64,000 nucleotides of DNA from Paenibacillus endophyticus. GTDB lineage: Bacteria > Bacillota > Bacilli > Paenibacillales > Paenibacillaceae. The notes under the pieces are model-generated. The model saw only the letters and a program-made list of their open reading frames with translations, made no database searches and was not told where the DNA came from. The translations under genes and the position numbers were made by a program. Where the stretch lies: positions 43,331-107,330 of the forward strand of contig NZ_JACHXW010000017.1 in the NCBI RefSeq assembly GCF_014192395.1, read 5' to 3'. Every line of letters begins with the position of its first letter. Position 1 is the first letter of the stretch. This document shows, piece after piece, positions 52,643 to 60,476 of the stretch.

Positions 52643-53377
52643 ATGTTGATGATCCAGAGACCTGCAAGCAGTATGAATACAATCAAAATTTTACTTGCGG
52701 ATGACCACCAGCTATTTCGCGAAGGACTTAAACGAATTCTAAATATGGAAGACGATCTTGAAGTTATCGGCGAGTGCGGGGACGGCATTCAAGTCATGGA
52801 GTTTTGCAATCATACGATTCCTGAGATTGTTTTGATGGATATCAATATGCCAATCGAGAACGGAGTCGTGACGACTGAGCGGTTGAAGAGCTTGTTTCCC
52901 GATGTAAAGGTTATCATTTTATCTATCCACGACGATGAGAGCTATGTGTTTGAAACGCTTCGAAAAGGGGCTACCGGCTATTTGCTGAAAGATATGGAGG
53001 CAGAATCGCTTATCAACGCTATTCGCTCCGTCGTTCAAGGCCATGCCTATATCCATCCTAAAGTAACGGGCAAGCTTATTAATCAGCTTCGCCGCATGAC
53101 TTACTTGGACGAGATGGGAATCGTTTCAGGCGCAGCAGCAGCCCAAGAGCCGGGCGTGAAATTCGTTGCTGGCGATGAGAGCCCGTTAACACGCCGAGAG
53201 GCTGAGGTTTTAAGGTTGATGGCCGAAGGAAAAAGCAACAAGCTGATCGGCGAATTTTTGTTTATCAGCGAGAAAACAGTCAAAAACCATGTGAGCAGCA
53301 TTTTGCAAAAAATGGAAGTTGATGATCGTACGCAAGCTGTTATTCAGTCGATTAAATATGGCTGGGTTACGTTGTAG
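52643..53377 (+). CDS. degU: Response regulator DegU
   Basis: A 244-residue NarL-type regulator phosphorylated by DegS. Receiver domain: acidic pair Asp20-Asp21 (LLADDHQLFREGLKRIL), phosphoacceptor Asp66 (IVLMDINMPIENG), and conserved Lys in YLLKDMEAESL. The LuxR-type helix-turn-helix is LTRREAEVLRLMAEGKSNKL followed by ISEKTVKNHVSSILQKM. AAAGGAG at 52632-52638 could serve ATG 52643 or ATG 52649; both give a short N-terminal extension compared with DegU. Terminator follows. Confidence 0.95.
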   Translation: MLMIQRPASSMNTIKILLADDHQLFREGLKRILNMEDDLEVIGECGDGIQVMEFCNHTIPEIVLMDINMPIENGVVTTERLKSLFPDVKVIILSIHDDESYVFETLRKGATGYLLKDMEAESLINAIRSVVQGHAYIHPKVTGKLINQLRRMTYLDEMGIVSGAAAAQEPGVKFVAGDESPLTRREAEVLRLMAEGKSNKLIGEFLFISEKTVKNHVSSILQKMEVDDRTQAVIQSIKYGWVTL

Positions 53378-53408
53378 CTTTAATCGCATTTAGATTTACA
53401 TATAGAGA

Positions 53409-53441
53409 AAACCCCCGCAATCTTCTCGATTGCGGGGGTTT
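53409..53441 (+). terminator. Bidirectional terminator after degU
   Basis: A perfect 14-bp stem AAACCCCCGCAATC / GATTGCGGGGGTTT with a 5-base loop. The T-tract is short (TTTCTGT). Confidence 0.85.
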
Positions 53442-53484
53442 CTGTGTCTAATGAGCTGGCAGCTAGATAGTTTGCAAATAAGCG

Positions 53485-54954
53485 TTATTTACTCTGCTTT
53501 TGTTTGCGTATGGAAATGAATCCAGCTGTCAATGCAAATGCGCCGATAAGATAATACGGAATTGGACTAGTGTCGCCTGTCTTCGGTAATGTATCGAGCG
53601 GAACTTGTTCATCATTCACATCAACAATGGTATCGGTAGCGGAGTCAATCTCCTGACCATCGTCAACCCCTCCAACTGGCGGCTCATCATCTTCGATTTC
53701 GATAATATCCGTTTCCTCAGGCGTTGGAGATACCGTCGGTGTTGTCGTTGATGAAGGCGTTACGGTCGGAGTAGTCTCAGGTGTCGAGAATGGTGTAGGC
53801 GAAGTGTCAGGAGTTGCAGAAGCTGTAGGCGTTGGTGTAATAGTAGGCGTAGGAGTAGGCGACGTCGACGGCGTTGGTGTCGGCGTTGTACAAGCCTCGC
53901 CATCGTTTACGAGCGATAGCTCCTTTTCATTGCCCCACGAAATGGTTAGCGTATTCGGATTCGTGCTGACTGCTTTGACAAACGTTCCTGAATGGGACTG
54001 AACTGCGTAAGTGGATAGGGTTACCGAGGTGTTGCCTGGAATTTTGCCGTCGCCTGTCTGATTCGAGCCGGGAACTTCCCATATAAACGGCACCTCGATA
54101 TTGCTTTCATTCGTTACGATCCAGCTTCTTGTAGCTTCTGGATCGGCTGAGCAGGCAGTATCTAGCTTCAGCTTCGGCGTGTTGATGACAACCTTTAACG
54201 CACTGGAAGCAGCTGTAACCTCAATTTGCTGGCTGGCGGTCAAATCGGTTGTGAATCCGGTTAATGTTAACTCCTTAAGGACGTAAGATCCAATCGGCAG
54301 ATCCTTGAACTCCAGTATGCCGCTTTCGTCTGTCGTTCCTGTTCGGAATAGAGAGTCATTGCTCCATAGCTCGAAGGCAATGCCGGCATGGGGCGCTCCT
54401 TCAATGTTATTGATATGTTTATTGATAATAAGGCTGCCTGCGCAGGTGCTCGTTAGCTTAAGCTTCCAAGCTTTAATCTTGTTGCCGTGAGCGCCTACCC
54501 CTAGCTGGGTGAGCAGGTCCCCGCTGTAAATATCAAGCTGGTAAGGCTGACAAGCGGGAAGATTGACCGTAATGGCATAGCTTCCTGCTTTCGGATATAT
54601 GATGGATTGCCCATCGAAATGGACTTGCTTGAGATAAGGTATAGTGGTTTCACCTGGACCTGGCTTCCAATCCGCTGGACCTGCATAGGAGGAGAAGCTG
54701 ACTCGTACGCAATCCTGCGTCGTGGTAAAAGTCGCTGTCGCCGTACCGTTGCCATTGTCAACGATGTTGGCGTGGCTAGCGGTAATATGCTCCCTATCTG
54801 AGGAGTAGGTTTGGCAGCTGTTCTCCGTGGAAGGCTCTTCCCCGGAAGGGCTGCCGCTGTTATCTCCTTCTGCCATGGCAATAGAACCCAGTGCAAGCGA
54901 AAAAATTAATAAAATGGCTAAGCTTAATGACATTTGTTTTTTGAAATAACGCAT
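53485..54954 (-). CDS. LPXTG-anchored surface protein with SpaA-type domain
   Basis: A 489-residue exported protein on the minus strand. The signal peptide (about 1-28, cut near SIAMAE) is followed by a beta domain (about 45-165) and a SpaA/prealbumin-like domain (about 165-265, GSLIINKHINNIEGAPHAGI with FKDLPIGSYVLKEL). A third beta domain leads to a Pro/Thr/Ser linker (about 355-410). The C-terminus has the sorting signal LPKTGD, a hydrophobic helix and a KQKQSK tail. It should be fixed to peptidoglycan by sortase, unlike the SLH proteins. AGAGGAGAGTGA lies upstream of the ATG. SpaA-like domains often form internal isopeptide bonds; that is not shown here. Confidence 0.9.
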   Translation of the reverse strand: MRYFKKQMSLSLAILLIFSLALGSIAMAEGDNSGSPSGEEPSTENSCQTYSSDREHITASHANIVDNGNGTATATFTTTQDCVRVSFSSYAGPADWKPGPGETTIPYLKQVHFDGQSIIYPKAGSYAITVNLPACQPYQLDIYSGDLLTQLGVGAHGNKIKAWKLKLTSTCAGSLIINKHINNIEGAPHAGIAFELWSNDSLFRTGTTDESGILEFKDLPIGSYVLKELTLTGFTTDLTASQQIEVTAASSALKVVINTPKLKLDTACSADPEATRSWIVTNESNIEVPFIWEVPGSNQTGDGKIPGNTSVTLSTYAVQSHSGTFVKAVSTNPNTLTISWGNEKELSLVNDGEACTTPTPTPSTSPTPTPTITPTPTASATPDTSPTPFSTPETTPTVTPSSTTTPTVSPTPEETDIIEIEDDEPPVGGVDDGQEIDSATDTIVDVNDEQVPLDTLPKTGDTSPIPYYLIGAFALTAGFISIRKQKQSK

Positions 54955-55312
54955 GATTCACTCTCCTCTTAGATAAGTAGTAGGGTCTAAGAGGGCCGGT
55001 TACACTACTCGCTCCATATAATCCAAGTGTCCACATACAGACTATACTTCATCGCTTCCCTGGATAATCTAATAAGCGTCAATCACCGCTTCCTTTCCAT
55101 ATTCACGCATATCTTATATATGCAAGTCTACGTAATAAAATGATAACATATATTGTAAATTGCTCAAGGGTGTTTCTTTGTCGGAATTTGACTATTAATA
55201 ACCTTGAGAGTAGGACTTTTGAGGCGCTGCACCCATTTTGAAATCTTGTCCTTTTTGGCGGAACCAGTGGGCTCTTCCCGGCATATAGTGTCACCAAGAG
55301 GAGGTGGCCGCC
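54955..55312. other. 358-bp divergent intergenic region
   Basis: It separates the minus-strand LPXTG gene from the plus-strand gene at 55313. It is AT-rich in the middle (55100-55170). I see no convincing promoter, RNA or gene; TTGACT (55187) and TAGGAC, 17 bases apart, are the best plus-strand pair and are weak. Confidence 0.4.
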
Positions 55313-55774
55313 ATGTTGGAGGTTTTACTTTTGGTCATCGGCTGTTATGCTTTGGCTGCTTTGTCGGTGCATCTGGCTTTTCGCATTTGGCGAGGAAGGA
55401 AGCAGGCTAGCAAGCATTTTGTGCTGGTGGCGGACGTTCGGCAAAAAAATATGGAATGGTATATGCGGTCGTTGTTTTCTTTTTCGAGGAGAATGGGCAA
55501 GGATATACGGCTTACCATTGTTGATCAGGGGATAACCGATGAAACGCTGGCCATTGTCGATCGCTTCTCCAGAGACGGCAAAGTGGTTCAGGTGCATAGC
55601 AAGGCAACGGACTCAGATAGCGAAAATTCAGATCGTAAGCGCTCACAGGCGAAGGATGTGGATGGCACTCAGCTATTGTGGCTGTTGCAAGCCGAAGGCG
55701 TCGTATCGCAAGCGGACCATGCCGTGTTGATTGATTTGCAAAACCCAGCGGATTTGTCCAAAATGCCATTTTAG
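55313..55774 (+). CDS. Small membrane-anchored protein of unknown function
   Basis: A 153-residue protein that I do not recognise. It has an N-terminal membrane helix (about 1-22, LEVLLLVIGCYALAALSVHL), a basic segment (RIWRGRKQ), and a cytoplasmic-looking domain with HFVLVADVRQKNMEWYMRSL, a basic stretch, and IRLTIVDQGITDETLAIVDR. That recalls the start of a Rossmann or glycosyltransferase-like fold, but no catalytic motif is seen. AGGAGG lies 7 bases before ATG 55313; the GTG at 55304 is too close to it. A strong terminator follows, so it is a single-gene unit. Confidence 0.7.
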   Translation: MLEVLLLVIGCYALAALSVHLAFRIWRGRKQASKHFVLVADVRQKNMEWYMRSLFSFSRRMGKDIRLTIVDQGITDETLAIVDRFSRDGKVVQVHSKATDSDSENSDRKRSQAKDVDGTQLLWLLQAEGVVSQADHAVLIDLQNPADLSKMPF

Positions 55775-55806
55775 GATATGATTGTTGCAAATGAATATTC
55801 TGGGTG

Positions 55807-55853
55807 AAGCACACCCGATGACGCGCTGCGCGTCATCGGGTGTGCTTTTTTTT
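55807..55853 (+). terminator. Rho-independent terminator before comFA
   Basis: AAGCACACCCGATGACGCG and its complement form a near-perfect 19-bp stem with a 2-base tip, followed by eight or more T residues. Confidence 0.95.
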
Positions 55854-55936
55854 GTTCGCTATAGGCGCGTAGACGAGCCTTAATGGATGGAAAAGACGCT
55901 GAATGCTCAGCCGAAAAGCGTAGGGGGAGAAAAGGA

Positions 55937-58138
55937 ATGAAGGCTCAGATCTATGTGGTTATGACACGCGGAGGCTGGCAGGCAGAGATGTCTATCCATG
56001 CTGCGATCGATAGGCATTTTTGGATGGATGGCCATTATGGCGGGGCTGGTTGCCTGAACAAGGATAAGGGAGAATGGGGCTGGCTGCTGAGGGAGGAGCT
56101 GCCGCTTGGCGATGCTTGTTTGGCTGTTGAGCTGTGGGAGTCTGTCGTGTTTAAGCGGAGCGGTGTGAAAGCTGCTGTCGGTCAACAAGGCAAACGAAAA
56201 AGAGAAGCGGTAAAGGTGAAAATGGAAGCGAGCTGTGGGGATGGCTATGAAGCGATAGAGCTGCTCATTGCCTGTGCCAAGCAGGCTAAACAAATAGCAC
56301 AGGAGGGGAAAGAGAACGCAGGGCTCGGGCGCTGGCTGCGGTTTGGCAGTAAGCAAAAGAAACTTGCGAAGCTGGGAGAGGATGGGTTGCTGCGTTTAGC
56401 GGAGCGGTGGGTGCGGAAAGAATCGAGTGGTTGGGAGGGAGAGGCCGAAGAAGGCGACATTTTGGCGAGGCGAAGAGAACGAGGAGCGGTGAATGAGTGG
56501 GCGGAACGAGGGGAGCGGGGAGGAGTGGGCGGTAGAATAGAGTGGGGTGAAAGCAGGGGGATGCGAGCGGAACTGGAAGGGCTCGCGGCGGGGGCGAAGT
56601 GCGCCGCGTCTATGCTGCAGGGACGTGCGCTGCTCCGCAGTGAAGCGCACGCCCTGTTGTCCGGCGCGGGCGGACCCGGCGCCGCGGCAGGCTGGAGCGA
56701 AATGCTGCAGCTTGCCGCGCTGCTCGGGCAGGTGCGCCTGGGCGGATCGATCGCCGCCGCGGATGGCGGGCGATCGGGTGCGCAGGGACGCCGCAGGCGC
56801 GAGCGCAGATGTCTGCGCTGCGGGAGCGGTGAGGCGGCCATGCACCGCACGGCATGCGCTGCGTGCGGGAGGGTGTGCGCCTATTGCACGGCGTGCATTG
56901 GGATGGGGCGGAGCCGGGAATGCGAGCTGCTGGTTACAGGGCAGCGCCCGGGTCTTCATGGAGCGGAGAGAAGCGATGCGAGGGGGCGCAGGGTGCTGTC
57001 CCATGAGCAGCGGTTAGACAAATGGCAGCTTAGTCCTGCGCAGACAGCAGCGGCAGCGAAAGCTTTGCAGTTTGTTGAGGCGTCATATGTGGGCAGGGAT
57101 AATAAGCCAGAAGGGCGAGAGGAGGGACCAAGAGAGTTTCTTCTGTGGGCCGTAACAGGAGCGGGCAAAACCGAGATAATATTCCCTCTAGTAGAGTCCG
57201 TTCTGCTGCGGGGCGGCAAGGTGCTCATCGCAACGCCGCGCCGTGATGTCGTCATTGAGCTCGATCCCCGAATACGCAAAGCGTTCCCAAGCGCAGCCGT
57301 GGTTACCTTATACGGCGGCAGCGAGCAGCGCTGGGAATGCGGCGATATAACGCTGGCTACCACGCATCAGCTGCTTCGTTTTTATCAGGGCTTTGATCTA
57401 GTCGTCGTCGACGAGCTGGATGCATTTCCTTTTGCCGGCGATCCCCTTCTGCACTATGCAGCTGACAAAAGCTGCGCGCCAGGCGCGGCGCGGCTGCTAC
57501 TATCCGCTACACCGCCGAGCGAGCTGCAGCGGGCAGCCAAGCGAGGCAGGCTGCCGCACGCAAGAGTCCCAGTGCGGTATCATCGCCATCCGCTGCCAGT
57601 GCCTAAGCTGCTCCAGACGCCGACAGTAAAGCAAATGCTGCAGCAGAAGAGGCTGCCTGCAAAGCTGCTATCCGCCTTGCAGGACTCTCTCTCCCGAGGA
57701 GCCCAGCTATTTGTATTCGTGCAGCAAATTGCACAAACAGAACCGATGGCCGTGCTGCTGAGGGCTGCTTTATTTTGTTTAGCGGTATCGGCTACTTCTT
57801 CGCAGGACGCAGAGCGTACGGATAAAGTACAACGTTTCCGCGCTAGAGATATTCGAGTGCTTGTCACAACAACTATTCTGGAGAGAGGGGTCACGATTCC
57901 CAAAAGCGATGTCTACATCCTCGATGCAGACGGAAGTCTATTTGACGAGGCTTCATTGGTGCAGATGGCGGGCAGGGCGGGCAGATCGGTGGATGATCCC
58001 TTCGGCAGCGTCTATTTCTGCAGCCGGGAGCGCAATCGGCCGCAGCAGCAAGCCGTCAGCCACATCCAAACCATGAACCGCATGGCTCGCAAGCAGGGCT
58101 ATCTGCTCCCCAGCGGCAAAGGAGGCTCGCACCGATGA
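55937..58138 (+). CDS. comFA: Competence protein ComFA, DEAD/DEAH-type DNA translocase
   Basis: A 733-residue helicase-like ATPase needed for DNA uptake. A four-cysteine zinc finger starts at Cys292-Cys295 (CLRCGSG, then CAACGRVC and CTAC). The helicase core follows: motif I AVTGAGKTEI, motif II VVDELDAF, motif III LLSATPP, and motif VI QMAGRAGRS. B. subtilis ComFA is about 460 residues; here some 230 extra residues precede the zinc finger. They include a Lys/Glu-rich region and a very GC-rich coding stretch (about 56550-56900). ATG 55937 has GGGGGAG 7 bases upstream; ATG 55883 has no site. The stop overlaps the comFC start. Confidence 0.92.
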   Translation: MKAQIYVVMTRGGWQAEMSIHAAIDRHFWMDGHYGGAGCLNKDKGEWGWLLREELPLGDACLAVELWESVVFKRSGVKAAVGQQGKRKREAVKVKMEASCGDGYEAIELLIACAKQAKQIAQEGKENAGLGRWLRFGSKQKKLAKLGEDGLLRLAERWVRKESSGWEGEAEEGDILARRRERGAVNEWAERGERGGVGGRIEWGESRGMRAELEGLAAGAKCAASMLQGRALLRSEAHALLSGAGGPGAAAGWSEMLQLAALLGQVRLGGSIAAADGGRSGAQGRRRRERRCLRCGSGEAAMHRTACAACGRVCAYCTACIGMGRSRECELLVTGQRPGLHGAERSDARGRRVLSHEQRLDKWQLSPAQTAAAAKALQFVEASYVGRDNKPEGREEGPREFLLWAVTGAGKTEIIFPLVESVLLRGGKVLIATPRRDVVIELDPRIRKAFPSAAVVTLYGGSEQRWECGDITLATTHQLLRFYQGFDLVVVDELDAFPFAGDPLLHYAADKSCAPGAARLLLSATPPSELQRAAKRGRLPHARVPVRYHRHPLPVPKLLQTPTVKQMLQQKRLPAKLLSALQDSLSRGAQLFVFVQQIAQTEPMAVLLRAALFCLAVSATSSQDAERTDKVQRFRARDIRVLVTTTILERGVTIPKSDVYILDADGSLFDEASLVQMAGRAGRSVDDPFGSVYFCSRERNRPQQQAVSHIQTMNRMARKQGYLLPSGKGGSHR

Positions 58139-59028
58139 CCGTCTCGCCTCTAGATTGGCTCAGGCGGCTGCAATCCGCCTTCGCCGCAGGCGCGCAGCTG
58201 CTCGCGCCAACGTCTGCCGCATGTCTCCTATGCGGCAAACCGCAATACGCTGCTCGCGGCGCGGGCAGCATAGACCAAGCGAAGCTGACTCCTCAGCTTC
58301 GGCAGTCCCTTTGCGGAGCATGCCTCTCCGCAATTCCATGGCTTACCCGCATCGCCTGTACTCGTTGCGGGCGGGGAGTTCCATGCGAGGACTGCATCCG
58401 CAGTCCGCATGGCGCATTCCAATTCAACCGCAGCGCGGTTCATTACAGCCCTGCGATGAGGGAAATGCTTGCTTTATATAAATACCGCGGAAATGAACGG
58501 CTAGCCCCGCTGCTTGCCGACATGCTTCTGCCCGCTTTTGAAGCAATGACGGTTGAAATCATGCAGAGGACAAGTATCGCCCGCAGCCCGAATATGAAGT
58601 TCAATTCAAGTTTCTCCGATTGCTGGCACGCTGTCTCCTATGTACCGGTCAGCTCGGAGCGGGAGATCGAGCGAGGTTTTAATCAGGCTGAGCAGCTGGC
58701 AGGCGGGATAGCAAGACGATTTAACCTCCCGCTCTTGCGGCTGTTGAGTCGTTCGCGCCATACAGAGAAGCAAAGCTTCAAAAGCCGTGCAGAAAGGCAG
58801 CGTGACACGCGATCTCTGTTTAATGCGCAAGCAGCTGAAATGGCAACTCTTCAAAAGCCGAAGGACTACTCTCATCTGCAGGCCATTCATAGCAGCTGTA
58901 TAATTCGGATTCTTTTGATAGACGACATCTATACGACTGGAAGCACCGCAGAAGCGTGTTCGCAGGCTTTGTTAAAGGCTGCTGTTTTACCGATTGAGAT
59001 TTATGTTTTGACATGGGCACGCTCCTGA
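58135..59028 (+). CDS. comFC: ComF family protein (ComFC), phosphoribosyltransferase fold
   Basis: A 297-residue protein required for transformation. The N-terminal zinc-binding part has CLLCGK, CGACLSAIPWL and CTRCGRGVPCEDC; the C-terminal part is a phosphoribosyltransferase fold with ILLIDDIYTTGSTAEACSQA, the PRPP-binding loop. A segment SSEREIERGFNQAEQLA is also typical of the family. Its ATG overlaps the comFA stop (ATGA at 58135-58138). comFB, which lies between these genes in B. subtilis, is missing. Confidence 0.94.
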   Translation: MTVSPLDWLRRLQSAFAAGAQLLAPTSAACLLCGKPQYAARGAGSIDQAKLTPQLRQSLCGACLSAIPWLTRIACTRCGRGVPCEDCIRSPHGAFQFNRSAVHYSPAMREMLALYKYRGNERLAPLLADMLLPAFEAMTVEIMQRTSIARSPNMKFNSSFSDCWHAVSYVPVSSEREIERGFNQAEQLAGGIARRFNLPLLRLLSRSRHTEKQSFKSRAERQRDTRSLFNAQAAEMATLQKPKDYSHLQAIHSSCIIRILLIDDIYTTGSTAEACSQALLKAAVLPIEIYVLTWARS

Positions 59029-59141
59029 ATATATGATGACCCAAACTCATGCAAATAGATTCATAGTGAAAATGTCGGCGCTTTCGATTAGAATAATGGT
59101 AATAACTGATTTGTTTGACCATAAAAGGAGGGCTCAGAGCG

Positions 59142-59561
59142 ATGAACTTGGATAATTGTCCTCGCTGCGGAAAGCTTTTTGCCAAAAACTTTAGAGACGT
59201 ATGCCCGTCATGCGTGCGTGATATTGATAAAGAGTATGAACTTTGCGCAAACTATTTGCGTGAATTCAAAGGTTCTATTATAACAGAGGTAGCAGATGCA
59301 ACGGGCGTATCCGTCAAGCAAATAACGAAGTTTATACGCGAAGGCCGTATCTCAATTATGAACGCACCGAATATGTCGTACCCGTGTGAGTCATGTGGCA
59401 ACCTGATTCGGGAGCAAAATCTGTGCGAAAACTGCCGCCAGCGAATTGAGAAAGACAAAAAGCAGATGTTTCAGGATATCGCAAGAAAAGAAGATCTTAA
59501 GGGCGCCTATAATCCGACTGGCGTATATAAAGGGCTCGACAGGTACAAAGATAATAAATGA
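59142..59561 (+). CDS. yvyF: YvyF-type flagellar operon protein
   Basis: A 139-residue zinc-ribbon-like protein. It has an N-terminal CPRCGKLF and CPSC pair, a middle helix-turn-helix-like part (VADATGVSVKQITKFIREGR), and a second CESCG...CENC ribbon. Sequence and position between comFC and flgM match YvyF (TIGR03826), whose role is unclear though it is linked to flagellar control. ATG 59142 has AAAGGAGGG 9 bases upstream; the frame opens at 59115. Confidence 0.9.
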   Translation: MNLDNCPRCGKLFAKNFRDVCPSCVRDIDKEYELCANYLREFKGSIITEVADATGVSVKQITKFIREGRISIMNAPNMSYPCESCGNLIREQNLCENCRQRIEKDKKQMFQDIARKEDLKGAYNPTGVYKGLDRYKDNK

Positions 59562-59586
59562 GTTTTTGCTAATATTTCCTTGCCTA

Positions 59587-59614
59587 TAAAATTTCACTTG
59601 ACTGAAGCCGATAA
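59587..59614 (+). promoter_or_regulatory. Sigma-D promoter for flgM
   Basis: TAAA (59587-59590), 16 bases, GCCGATAA (59607-59614), very close to the sigma-D consensus. flgM has a sigma-D promoter at the same place in B. subtilis. The -10 element overlaps the left arm of the terminator at 59605. Confidence 0.7.
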
Positions 59615-59641
59615 TACTTGTAAAGGTAATCGGCTTTTTTA
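59605..59641 (+). terminator. Terminator after yvyF
   Basis: AAGCCGAT pairs with ATCGGCTT around a 16-base loop that can pair further (TAC/GTA), followed by TTTT. It should reduce read-through from com genes into flgM. Confidence 0.75.
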
Positions 59642-59669
59642 GTTCCTGTAGATGAATGAGGTGGATAAG

Positions 59670-59948
59670 ATGAAAATAAATGAGACGAATCGGATCGGTG
59701 GAGTTAATCCTTACCAAAAGCAAAAGGATGCTCGTGTAGGTGCTTCGGATAAAGCGAAACAGAAGGATGAGGTGCAAATTTCTGCTGCTGCTAAGGAGTT
59801 ACTCACGACGAGCAAAGCAAGCGGAGCGGACAGAATCAAGCATATAGAAGAGCTGAAGAACGCAGTAACATCAGGCACATATCATGTGGAGGCGGGGAAA
59901 ATCGCTGAGAAGCTTCTTCCTTATCTCGGAAAAAAACAATCAGAATAG
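59670..59948 (+). CDS. flgM: Anti-sigma-D factor FlgM
   Basis: A 92-residue small protein that binds sigma-D until the hook is complete. It begins MKINETNRIGGVNPYQKQ, has the linker DEVQISAAAKELL, and the sigma-binding C-terminal helices RIKHIEELKNAVTSGTYHVE with AGKIAEKLL. ATG 59670 has GAGGTGG six bases upstream; ATG 59652 lies before that site. flgN follows 15 bases after the stop. Confidence 0.94.
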   Translation: MKINETNRIGGVNPYQKQKDARVGASDKAKQKDEVQISAAAKELLTTSKASGADRIKHIEELKNAVTSGTYHVEAGKIAEKLLPYLGKKQSE

Positions 59949-59963
59949 AACGGGTGAAGAAGA

Positions 59964-60461
59964 ATGTCTGTTTCTCAAATCATAGATACTCTTCAGCAGC
60001 AGTACAAGCTCTATGAGCAGCTTCTTGAAATAGAGATAAAGAAAAAGGCTCTAATTATGAAGAATGATGTACTTCCTTTGAATGTTCTTACCCAGAAGGA
60101 AAAGTTACTGGCTGCAAATGCGGAAAAGCTAGAGCAACAAAGAGTTCTTCTTACGGTTCGTTACATTAAAGAAATCGGTTTTCGAATCCGAAGCGGCGTA
60201 CTTTCAGAGCTAATAAAAGCGGTTACCATTCCGAATGAGAAAGAAGAGCTCACGCTCATGCATGGAAAGCTTGCCAAATTGTTGACTGAGTTAAAGCAAA
60301 CCAACGATTTGAACCAGCAGCTCATCCAGCAGTCTCTTGATTTCTTAGATTTTTCGATTGGTTTAATGGTGGATGACCCCAATGAGGATCTCGTATACAA
60401 GCATCCAATGAATCAACAAGCCGGCAATAGAAGGAATAAAATTTTTGACAGCAGAGCTTAA
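59964..60461 (+). CDS. flgN: Flagellar chaperone FlgN (YvyG-like)
   Basis: A 165-residue, helix-rich cytoplasmic protein. It starts SVSQIIDTLQQQYKLYEQLL, has a middle heptad-like helix, and ends with a low-complexity tail. FlgN is the export chaperone of the hook-filament junction proteins FlgK and FlgL, and these are the next two genes. The order flgM-yvyG-flgK-flgL is that of B. subtilis. The ribosome site is weak (GGGTGAAGAAG). Confidence 0.88.
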   Translation: MSVSQIIDTLQQQYKLYEQLLEIEIKKKALIMKNDVLPLNVLTQKEKLLAANAEKLEQQRVLLTVRYIKEIGFRIRSGVLSELIKAVTIPNEKEELTLMHGKLAKLLTELKQTNDLNQQLIQQSLDFLDFSIGLMVDDPNEDLVYKHPMNQQAGNRRNKIFDSRA

Positions 60462-60476
60462 GAAGGAGGCAAGCCG

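Noticed and set aside
56245..57004. Two 200-codon minus-strand frames opposite comFA
   Set aside because: Shadows of a GC-rich coding block; no start signals and low-complexity products.
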